Shown here one piece after another: positions 36,781 through 47,900 of a stretch of DNA of 64,000 bases; within the stretch, counting starts at the first letter, position 1, and every line of letters starts with the position of its first letter. Below the pieces are notes generated by a model that saw only the letters and a list, made by a program, of their open reading frames with translations, made no database searches and was not told the DNA's origin. The translations under genes and the position numbers were made by a program. This DNA is from Burhinus oedicnemus (lineage: Eukaryota > Chordata > Aves > Charadriiformes > Burhinidae), in contig VFFE01009068.1 of the NCBI GenBank assembly GCA_008921705.1, positions 3,791,017 through 3,855,016 on the forward strand, read 5' to 3'.

Positions 36781-37380
36781 TATTGCTTAACCTACGAATC
36801 TCCACAGGCAAGGACTAACTAACGCTATCCTGGGAGAGCTGCATTCGTCACGCGATAGCTCCTTATTCCCACTGCGACTTGCAATCAGCTGTGTCCCCAT
36901 CCAATCAGGTATACTTGCCTGTAAACAGCAAATGCGCCCTGGACGTTTCCCATACCAGCCTTTCATTAGCTGTCACAGCCTCCCTTTAATTTCATCTGCT
37001 TGATGCACCAGTAGCGTCCATTTAAAATGTCACTTTCTATTCACTGGCGTGCCGCCAAGGATAACTATTGCTTTCTACCTATGGTGCAGATAATATTAAA
37101 GGTGCACTCTCTCATGACTCTTATGAAAGCAATCACTGTTGGAACCACCAGTATTTCAGAGCTGCCAACAAACCATAATGGACGGCACACTGAGAGAGCG
37201 AACGCATAAAAACAAAAGGGCACCCACTGCCAGCAATTAAAACACTCCAGGCTGGGCACGGCTGGCAGGCCAAAATACAAGCTGACTGCCACCGTGATGT
37301 GACCAGACCTGAGAATTGCTACCGAGCGTCCTGTAGCACCTCTATTTTTCAGGCAGAGAACTTTCCGCTGCGGTATCTCT
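36781..37380. promoter_or_regulatory. CpG-retaining non-repetitive patch (candidate regulatory element)
   Basis: By hand count about 20 CpG dinucleotides lie in 600 bp at only moderate GC, well above the flanks. No repeat family is recognised and no protein is encoded. A CCAAT motif (CCAATCAGG, 36901-36909) and a GCTGGCAGGCC block near 37261 are present. The pattern fits hypomethylated or constrained DNA such as an enhancer or orphan promoter, but conservation cannot be tested here. Confidence 0.3.
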
Positions 37381-37868
37381 TCTGAATGGATACAACTGTT
37401 TTTCCATCTCTCATTTTAAGAATAGGAGCAAATTGCCCCTTCCGTGGCAGACCTACTGATATAATTACCATTTTATAAGACATCCAAGTGACAGTCACTG
37501 GTGCAACATTAAGACATCCTGAATACATTCCTTCCTGTACGCCTCTAGGAAAGAAAAACAGAAACAAACAAAAAGTGCCAATGAGATCACTTAATTTGCT
37601 TCTCTGTTTATTGACATTTCCATAGCAACTTCATGAGGAAAGTCATTCTTTTTTAATTCTCCTGTTTATATTTTGTTCAGGATCAATCAAAGGCCTCGTA
37701 CTAATACTTGCTTTGTCCTCTTTCCAGTGGTGATAATTTTCAGGAAAGTTTTTTGGTACAAATCAAAGAAGTCACTCAGAAGCAGAATGACAAAGCCTAG
37801 GGATCTAAATTTTTCACTGCTAAAAGAATGAGGAATGTATTTGGTTTACCGTGAGGGAGTATTATTTA

Positions 37869-37975
37869 GGCCATGATTCATGAAGGCATTTAAGCACATG
37901 CTTCACTACATCCAAGGCAGTGCTTTAACTTGCCTGACTTTCACCTGAATAGGCATCAACATGTGCCAAAATACA
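37869..37975. repeat. Possible ancient sauropsid palindromic repeat remnant
   Basis: The segment reads 'GGCCATGATTCATGAAGGCATTTAAGCACATGCTT...' and then '...GCAGTGCTTTAACTT'. It resembles a palindromic family recalled from reptile and bird genomes with the phrase 'ggccctgattcagcaaagcacttaagcacatgctt' and its mirror image. The copy is diverged and the family name is not known to me. Confidence 0.4.
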
Positions 37976-39725
37976 TTCCTCAATCAAGGCCTTAAAACAT
38001 CTGTCAATCATCACTTACTATATGTGTCTATGAAGTATTAATGCAAGGCCAATACAATAAATGAAACCAATAACACATAGACTGTTACAGGCAACTGAAG
38101 TAATTCAAAACATAGGGGTTTCTTCATGATCACAAACTAACTCTTAGTTTTTGTATAGTATATATACATTAAGATCTTTTCTCTCTCTTATTATTCAAGT
38201 ATCTTGTTAATCATCCCACCTCAGTAACTGAAAATGTGATATAAAATCCATAGGCATTTTTAATCCTCTTGAGTTAAATTCAGCATTCGTTCTTGGAAAG
38301 GAAACCTAAATCAACTTCTCTGGAAAGTCTGTTCTTCATATTCACAAAATATAAACTTTTATTTTATCATTGTTCCAAAGAGCTAAAAAGGTATAATGGA
38401 GTCACTGAAGACTTCCTATAAAAAAAGAAATCATAAAGGGAAATAAACAGCAACACCACTAATGCAATTCCTGTCCTCGAATTTCTCCTACAATCTTAGA
38501 TGAGAAGATCCAAATTCTTTCCTCAAATGATTTAGCTGGGAACCAGCTCAAATTAACAGATGGCAAAAGCCAATCTCATTACAGGAGGAAACAGATAAAA
38601 AGCAAATGTCCACCATCTGAAGAGAGATAAGGAGAAAACAGAGATTAAGCTATTGAAGCATCCCTTCCAAGCACCTACTGCATTCAGCCTGGTGACATAC
38701 AGGGATATATATGTTTATATGTATATAAACCAACAAACAACAGCTTTTATAGCAAAGTCCTGTAGCTTTAAGTCTGTCTGCTAAATTTGAATGTAGCTTC
38801 TCAAGCAAGCTAAAAAGAAAAAGGAAGTTTAAGACCATTACTGACCTACTGTAACATGAGAAGAGGAGATGAGAGATTGTAGTCTTAGAATTGCTGTAGC
38901 TTTTGAGATATGCCAGTAAAATGAAAAATGTGTTCATGTAACTGAACGTGGAGTTTTGTGCCTAGTCATTTTTTCCATACCTTGTGCTTTCTGAAGTGCA
39001 GCAGTTAAGCAAGACAAGGCCTCAGTCTAAAGTAATACAAAATTGTGAATTGAAGACTTGTAAAGAGTTGCAGTGAGCTTCCCCCTGAATCAGAGATTGG
39101 CTCAAATGGAAGAATCCAGATCCAACGCCAAACAACCCATTTCTTCACACTAAGTAAAATCTCTGTGATTACACACAAAAGTTTAATTCCTCTTTCCAGT
39201 AGATGCCATTCCTAGTAGCAAATCTTAGGAAAAGGACAGAGGGATTTCTCCCTCTCCTAAGATGTACAGCAATTTTTACTCTGTACTGAACGTTAGCACA
39301 TAGCATTAATGTGAGACATAGAAGCACACTGCTGAGCTCTCTCAAAGAGCACGTGGTAACACCTGTGGATTTCTTGGAGGGCCACTTAACAATTGACACA
39401 CAGAAAACTCAGAAAACCTATTCCAAGAGTGTTCCCCAGCATTTCATTTTCCATGAAATGTTATCGTTAAAAGATTGTTTTAATATCTCTGCTTTGATTT
39501 ATTTACACTTTCTCATCCCTTATAACTACCTTGTTATGATTCATTCTGGCTTCACAACATTTCATCAGTCGTATCAGCTCACAGTGCAGCAGTATTTCAA
39601 GCAGAGATTTATATAGAGGGCACTAAATTTCTCAGTACCAGAATGCAGGATGTGTCCTACACACACATTCCACTGAGGCTGCAAGGTCACCCAGTGCGGG
39701 GTGTTTTCTTCTCCACCAAAGGGAA

Positions 39726-39731
<6 letters not shown>

Positions 39732-39759
<28 letters not shown>

Positions 39760-39785
39760 CCAAACAGAAAGAGGAAAAAAAGAAA
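39732..39785. repeat. A-rich low-complexity tract
   Basis: A run of about 19 A (39732-39750) is followed by further A-rich sequence. It could be a decayed poly(A) tail, but the 5' side shows no processed gene or SINE. Confidence 0.8.
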
Positions 39786-40459
39786 GGTTTGGGCTGCCCT
39801 GGAACAAGGCCACTTTTTTTCTCCATTGTGGCAGTCTGACATTTATGTGATGTAAGTATAAACTGCATGACATTATACTATGACACAGTATAGCAAGCAG
39901 CAAGAATTTATCTCCTCTTCTGACATAATCTATGTACTCAGTTTTAAGCTAGGAAAAATATACACTGATGATCCTTGTTAGTATGTGATGTCTCTAGAGA
40001 AGGTATTTTCATGCTTTTTGTCGCTACCTGATTATGGCAGTTGCTGTTCAAAGGGCAACTTATGTTCAGGAGAATCATCACAGCAGTATCTCAGATACCA
40101 CGGTTTGGTAATTATGAATGAATGCTGATTTGTCTATAGAAACCATTATCCTAGAAGAACAAGGGGAAAAAAAAAGATGAATGAATAAACAAAAACTGAA
40201 AACAATAGATTTTGCCTCAAATGGTGTCTAAGTGTAATGCCTCCCAGAGGAAGGTTGTAAATTGAGTTAAAAATTGAACAAGAACAGAGTAAAAACTGAG
40301 CTGATCATCAATTTACCTTAGATTTCCTGTGACCTTAAGTATAACCTTAATTTCCCTATACCTTATCCACAGGAAGGAAGCATTTCCTCTCTCACACCTG
40401 AAGCTTGTTTTGCCTCTTGAAAACTGTGAGGAAGCACTGAGAGGCAGGAGGAGCAATCT

Positions 40460-40705
40460 CACGCAGCGCATAGCATGACTAGTCCCTGCAGAGAGCCTGC
40501 GATAATCTGTGCCATGCTACCCATGAGTGAACGTAGGCTCAGGTTCGCTGCGCTGTAAGGCTCCAGCAAGTCTCCTCTCCAGCGCCCACGCTGTTCACAT
40601 TCGAGTTCCCACATCTGATTTTCCCAAGCTAGCAGGTTGTGAAAGCAAGTCTCTCAGCCTGACTTTAGCCTTGAGCAAAAGTGCGAGTCAAAATGTCAAC
40701 AGCGT
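40460..40705. promoter_or_regulatory. CpG-enriched patch
   Basis: About 11 CpGs in some 245 bp, including clustered ones at 40460-40610 (CACGCAGCGCA, TTCGCTGCGCT, AGCGCCCACGC), within AT-rich DNA. No repeat or gene is recognised. It is a candidate regulatory or hypomethylated site. Confidence 0.25.
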
Positions 40706-41654
40706 AAGCAAATGAAGATTTCAAAGAATAGCATTTTATGCAATTTTTAGAACTTTCTGTTGCAAAATGGAAAACCAAACAAAAAATGAAAAATGTCTTT
40801 AGAGTAGATATAAACATAGCTTTTATGAAACTAAAATTTCCTTTATAAGATTTTAAGTCTTAGTAAAGCTATCTATTATAAGAAAGGTAACAAAAAGTCA
40901 AAGAAAAAATATTTATTACAGAAATATTGAAACAAAAATCTTCAAGCCTACTGTTTTTAGCCATCCTTCTGAAAAAAAAGATTGATCTGAAGTTAACTTT
41001 TCTACAAAATATTTTTCTTGCCACAAGATTTCATTTTCTAGTAGAGGGCACTTGAAAGAAAAATTTCCAAGCACTGCTAATGACAATTTATAGGGTTTGA
41101 CAAACAATATTTGTCTTGCAATTCAAGTTTCTATGTCATCAAGAGCTACCACGACACAGAAGAGCAATAAAATAAACAGAGTTACTTCAGAATTGATCTT
41201 GTTTTTGTAAAGATTTATAGATTGTTAGTAATTTTTCAACAAATCCATCTTTCACAGACAAGTTTAAAATGTTACGACTTCTAAGCAGTGCCACCTGCTT
41301 TGAAATATATGTTTTGTGATCCTGTAAATTTAAAGGCTAATAAAATACGTATGCTGGAAGTGGGAGAGCAGACTGCCCTTTCTCATACCCCGGGTTACTG
41401 CAAACGGAGGCATTGGGGTGGGTGACACCAGCTCTGGAGCCCACTGACATCCAGGCAGAGCTGAACCCTCCTGCTAGAGGAGATCACACGGATACTCTCA
41501 CAGAAATGGGAAAGAGGAAAAGACAGGACAGCCAGTCATGCCAGCGTTGGGTCAAAATCCTTGGGTAACAGCCTGCGGGGACACAGTGATATTTTCCTGC
41601 GAGCCACAGTGCAGTATGGCAGGGAGGGTGCCCTACGGATGAGGGTGTTAATAA

Positions 41655-41965
41655 AGAGATGGTTTAGAGAAGAGCCGTGAGAATGATTAGTGGACTGGAA
41701 AATAATTACAGACCCAAGTAGCTTGATCTATTTAGAAATTATTAAGGAGTGCTTACCATAGGCTACGTATGTGTACATGAAGATCAGAAATCTGATTGTA
41801 GAGGGGACTTACAGTCTGGAACACAAAAAATATAAGAAAAATAATGAAGCCTAATACAAGAAAAAAGTATAGGATAGGAAAAATAAGATGCAAGCAATTC
41901 TTTTTGTGGTGAGGATAATTAGCAACTGGAACAAGTTGTCAACAAGTGTAAGCGGATTTTTTTCT
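41655..41965 (+). mobile_element. Ancient CR1/L3-like LINE 3' fragment
   Basis: The stretch follows the order of an old amniote CR1/L3-type C-terminal region and tail. 'AGAGCCGTGAGAATGATTAG-tggaCTGGAAAA' comes first. A decayed 'cTATTTAGAAATTATTAAGGAGTG' corresponds to the LFS-type block. Then come 'gATAAGATGCAAGCAATT' and 'GTGAGGATAATTAGCAACTGGAACAAGTTGTCAA', the NHWNxL-type motif. Divergence is far greater than in the CR1 copies at 19-22 kb and 55 kb, so this belongs to an older expansion. No open frame survives. The assignment is from remembered consensus. Confidence 0.55.
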
Positions 41966-44900
41966 TTGCTAGAAATTTTAGCATTTGAATTGGATCTTTT
42001 TTGTAATTTGAAAATTTTCTAATTCAAACAAAATTCATTTCACTTAAGTCATAAGATTTGTGATATGTGAAATGACCAAACAAAAATACATAATGGCTCC
42101 TTCATAATTAGCTAAATTAGGACTTTGTTCTTTTAAATATTGATGCTGAAGTCAGGCTTTCAGTGGTTGGAGAACCAAGACCGTGGCCCATACATTTTCC
42201 CTAAGAGCACACTTTACCAGAGATAGAAGACAAAAACCAATAACATTGGGAAGATGAGCTGATTATTTATTTTGATAATATGCACATCTGTTTTTCTGGC
42301 TCCTGCTTATATGTTCTCCATAATCGGGACTGGAAGGCAGTGGAGGCCATAGCAGAGTGATGGGGTGATCCTTTACGTCATCCTGAGTGACAAGAATTTC
42401 TGTTATCCAGGCTGGACCTTCTGATCGGACTGCAGGTCTGTATAAACCTCAGGGCTTCCTTCACACAGACAAAATCAGACAAACAAAATAAACCCCAGAT
42501 TCATCTCTGTTTTGTTTCCAGCGAACTCTGTTTGTTTAAAATAGAGATGACTTTTTTCCCAGAAAATAATAAATACTCTGCTTGGAATTTATTTACTTTT
42601 AGGTCACACTGGCACAGAGATTACGCCCTTCAAAATGAAATTTCCATTCGAAACACTGCAAAAATTTAAGAGTTCATTACCTTAACCTCATGCCTACCTT
42701 GAAGTGGAGAAATATGTTTGTAAAGATACAGTCTTAATAAAAAGCTGAGTTAAATGGTGGAAAGGCAAAGTTACCCAAATGCCCTCTTTTTTGATGTCTG
42801 TGCCTCTCAGACTCATCAAGCTGTTTCCTTCTGTATTTTCTGGCACACCAAGGCAGAAATTAAATTGCCTTTCCTCCATTTGAAAAACAAAATCTGCAAA
42901 GTTTCTATTTTAATGGAAACCTTGTCCTTATTCTCCCCAAACTTCAATGAAAAGCCCTTTGACACTCGATACACCAGTGGGTTAAACATAACAGGGCAGG
43001 CAAGCAGCGGATGGCCCAGTGTCAGGCCCTTAATACACCATTGAGTCTCAAACAGGAACCCGATTCTCTTTGTCCATGGGTGCCACGGAGAGCTGATGTC
43101 ATGAAATGTCTATGAGGAAGAATAATACCATCAGAACTGTTTATTTAATTAGTAACAAGGGTAAAATCCTCCTAATGCAGCTTAATCAAGGGTCAGTTTG
43201 AGGGGTCTTTATCGGAGTATGGGTAGCCTTCAGTGGCTGAGGCTTAATAATAATCTCTAGACTTCAATTTCCTACTAATAAAGGGTAATATAATGTAGGG
43301 TAAGCCCTCTTATTTGTTCAGATCTTTTTAACCACTGAGGAGCTAATATGCAACAACTGAACAAACAACGGCCACACAGGTTTCATTTTTAGAAGCACAG
43401 ATGACCTCTGATGAAAGAAATGATCAGTCAAGCTCTGAGGCAAAGATGGAAAGTTAGCTAGCAAATGCATATTTTTTTTCTCCTTGAACCAGAAGAAAAG
43501 TAAGCTACTCTTAAATAACCATACACGTTATCAAGCAAAAGGGGCCAAAAATGACTGTGGAACTGTTATACTACAAAAATGTTACGGCTTGCAGTGACTT
43601 TTTGTTGGCAGGTTCTGATGAACCTTGCAAGCGTGTTTTACTAAATGGAGTCTGTAGAAAGCACTACAGTTGTTAGCATTATGTATGTGATGGAGTTGCT
43701 AAAGTCTGAACATTGTTTCTGTACAATTTAAATAACACCTAAACTCACTTTGTTGTTTTCTCCCCCGCACTCATACCCAAATATCTGCTAAGGTTCAGCC
43801 TTCCTCAGGAAACCCCTGCCTATGCAAAAGCATGGCTGAAGCACAAAAGATCTCCCTCACTATGGAAGAACATTACTTTATCCTTTTTTAAAATATTGAA
43901 GTCTGAATAATACAGTAGCCTCCAAATGTCAGGGCGAATTTCAACACCAATGCAAGACAGCAGAGGCACATACAACATACCCACTTGCTGTAGGGTAAAA
44001 TTCAATCTCTTTAATCCAGAATTTTCAAGAATGTGTTCCAAAATTTTTCCTTTTCTTTCTGCTGGGTTTTTGGTTTTTGTGTGCCCACGGTTCTTTGAGT
44101 TTGGTTTGCAGTTCTTTGCTTACTCACCATTCTCGGGATGCCACCCGCCCCATCTCTCCTCCTCATTTGCCAGCTTCTAATTTGCCCACATGGTTGCTCT
44201 GACAGCAGCTCCCTCAGGAACAACCCTGGCTTCCCATGTCAGCATTTTAATCCACTGAGTCTTTTTCCCTGGGGTGGGTAATCAATACTGAGAGTCAGAT
44301 TTATGTCCCTCTAAATATATTGGTTATGAAATAAAACCCAGAGAGGGTGGCATGACATCTTGCAACATGTTATTAGGAAAGAGATGCAATAAAACTGATG
44401 CTTTTATGTTTTGCTTCTCAGACTAGAATAAATTTGAAGACAAACTTGATAAAATGAGATACTGAAAATATTTGCAAATTTACTGTATACCACAGTATTT
44501 TACCCTGCACCAGATTCCTGTTACCTATATATTGAAAGAATGAGAAGCAAATTAAAGAATATGGTCTCCAGTGAATAGGAAATGTAAATCCTATTAATGC
44601 TTATAAGAATTACACCTACACATTGAAAGGGCAGTATACAAGACCTTTAAATTGATTACCTGACAAATGGCTATAAAATGAGAATAAGTTTTTTTTAAAG
44701 CGCTATGTGACTCTCTTAAACCCCAACATTCACGGATTTTACAGTTATGGAAGCAGTTTGTAAAGCTTGTAAAACAATACGTACAATACACAGCAATGGG
44801 AAACAGCAGAAAAATTTAGTATTTACTAACATAATAATAATAATAATGAAAAGCTATAGTTAATTCCACATCAATAAAATACATGGCAATATGGTTGTAA

Positions 44901-47900
44901 TTATCAGGCAGGGACACTATATAGGATAGAGAAGGAAATTCTGGTGGTAGTAAAGTTACTTAAAAACAGCTACTTAAAAGGCCAAAGAAATTAAATAGCA
45001 GCAAGGCTATATAGCATCTCTGGAAAACCTGCAGTGGGCCATTGTGAAAAGTCCAATATTGGTGTAAACTACACTTGGAGCCTTCTTGCTGTGCAAACAG
45101 CAAAAAACCTGCAGCATGTGAGAGAGAGAGAAGGGCACGAAGGGGGGAAATAGTATCAGTTTTCTTATTTAACAAAAACATAATCTGCAGGAATCTGATG
45201 AAATTCAGTGGTTCTGACAACTACATATTTAATTTCACCGAAAACATCTTCTAATGATGCAGAATTATCAGAATTTTATTCTCATTCCCATCTTGCAGCA
45301 ACAAAAGAAAAATTACTTAGGATATTGCTGGGAGAAAATGCTTTGCCAATCCCCTCCAGAAATATTGGTTAAATAGTGATTTCAATGAATTCTGACACAG
45401 TGAGAACTAAGATTATTTCAGGTAAGATTATTGACAAGGTGCTTGAGGGTACATACCCTCTTCAATCTTTTTGATAGCACAGGCTCTCCTAACAGTTTGC
45501 TTTCTGTCCACATGTTTCATAGAAGTTTCGGGGATCAGCTTCACCCCTTCTCTGATCTCAGCTGTCCTCTTTCTTGTCTTCAGTTCCTATGTGCTGTGGA
45601 TTTATGGTCTCCATTCTGACTCTGGTTTCCACAAAAGTGTTATCAACATTTTGCTCCCTCAGGTTCCGATTGACGTAATTGTTAGTAAGTGACTGACCTG
45701 CAGCTGGGTTCCCACCCTCCAGCACCCCACTGATGACAAGAGGGAATCTTTCCCATTTGTTGTCACAGACAGATCCTACAGCCAGCAGTGATGGAATAAA
45801 ACTGTAACATCACCTCCTATCCTTCCATAGCTCCTAAGTCCTTTGTGCTTCATTTTTTGCTCTTATTGGCATGGCACAGGCACTAACTTGCTATATTGAA
45901 AGAGGTTGCATTGCAAATTACTAACAAACTAGCTAAAGTAATTAGCTAAGAACTGATTATGTCTTATGTCCAGGCAGTCTTTTCTGAATCTTGTTTTTTC
46001 CTTAATAAAATAATACACAAATTTATTCCTTGACAAAAAACAAATCCTATGATCACACATAAAATGGGGGGAAACAAGTATTTACCTTCAGTACAATAGA
46101 GGATGTTTCTTATATGTAATGTTTGTATATAAAAATGTCATGTTAGCATTGAGTTGTGCAGGTCAAATTGATGGCCAGGTTAAAGGTCCAATGTAATTTG
46201 GACTGCAAATCTCTGCTTTTCAAATTGTTGACTTTCTGTGATGCAAAATGAAATAAACCTGAAGTCTTTATCTTGTATTGCTTGCACAATCAGATCATTA
46301 GATAATTAAAACAACAAAAGACACAAGGAAATATTGGTTATAGATGTAAATCAATTACTCTAAAAGCAATTACTTTGGATCTAAATTAGCCAGGGTTATA
46401 TGGGAGATATATAATATTTAATTTAGTGTATGGCTCTGGCACAAATCCAGTCAACGGCAGCAGCAAACAAAAGTCACCACTTCCCAGTCAAGGTAAAGAG
46501 CAACAACACAATCACTCTGTATTGGTGACCCCAGCTCTTAAAGTAAAGGTGTAATTAGTACCGCAACAAGTTACAGCATGGAATGAAAATTCAGCTACTT
46601 TGAATGAAAAGAGCTTACCATGAAGCAGAATGAGGAGTAGCCTGGGGAAACCATCTTCTCATTTCTTCTAGATCGCACGTGAATTTTGTTACCAGATATG
46701 TAAAATGAATTAAACCTTTACTCAAAAAAATGTGTGAAGTAGAAAAAAATGCAGCTGGATACTGAAAAAAAAATCATATGCTGCATCATTAAGTAGATTC
46801 AAAGGGACCTGGTTACTCTGGAATAATCAGGACCTGAACATTATCACCACTGGAAACGATTTGCCTAGCACATCTCCTTGTCTTTTTTAATTAGTTGTTC
46901 TTACAGCAGATCCTAAGCTAGGACCAAACACCTTCCTCCTGAGATACTTTCAAAGGGATATGAGGAACACCTTTGTACCAGCCTTGAACATTTGGAGTTC
47001 AACTGACACTGTATGCTTGCATCTCTGATGATGCTTTCATACATTCTGACTTCTTGCTTTTGGCCCCAAGAAGAAGCCAACATTTGAACCTGGATGGACT
47101 CATTCTTCTGAGGAAGAGGAACTAGAGAGATAATCAAGTAAACCTATCCACGACACCTCAGTTATCCAATGTATTTGTCATGTGTGCTCACGTGTTATGT
47201 TAGTCCCTTCAGGAGAGAAAAGGCAGATTTTACCTTTCCTTGGGGAGCAGATAGGCAAAGCAGGGGAGAAGTAGTGCCATGGCAAAGGGGATGGCAAGAG
47301 TGAAAGTCTCTGCAAGGTGGCTGGGAGCTGTCAGCGCTGTTAGGAGGAGTCAAGCCGAATCCCTAGAAACCAGCGAGGACCATGCCAAGTTTGCTGTAAC
47401 TGAGTGGGCTGAAAATTGGCATCCCAAACTCTCCTGGGAAAGACAAAGTAAGCAAGGGAAGATTTGCTTACCATCTCTCCTTTTTCTTTCTGACTTTCTT
47501 CCTGCTTGGTTTTGCCTAGTCACTTTGAATTGTCCACGTCACAAAAGACAATGGTTCTTGCCTTTTTGAACCAAGACAGAGGATGCCTGGGCAGATCGAC
47601 CTCAGGCTGCTGGCCAAGCTGCATCTTCGCACAGACTGTCACGCACACACAAGACCTTATCTGGCTACAAATGGGCAGCCAGAGGAAATTCCTCTGAATT
47701 GGAAACCACAAGTGTGAAACCACAAAGCTCCATCTACTTTTTCATGGCAATACTCACTGCAACACTTGTTCTCTTTTTTCCTCAGTTTGACTGTTTGCTA
47801 CCTTTCTCCTGCCATTCTGCGATTTGTCGCCCTGACCCCAAACCCCTCAGTCCCTGCCCTAGTCAGGGCAAAGTCTCTGGAGCAGCAAGGATTAGTGTTG

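Larger units (their letters stand above)
37381..41654. other. AT-rich non-coding stretch with small landmarks
   Basis: No gene is recognised. It holds an old palindromic repeat remnant (37869-37975), a poly(A)-rich tract (39732-39785) and a CpG-enriched patch (40460-40705), each listed separately. The remainder is AT-rich and featureless by eye. Confidence 0.5.

Noticed and set aside
40328..40378. Another MIR copy (TGTGACCTTAAGTATAACCTTAATTTCCC)
   Set aside because: Only one box resembles the consensus and the neighbouring boxes are missing. Too weak to list.
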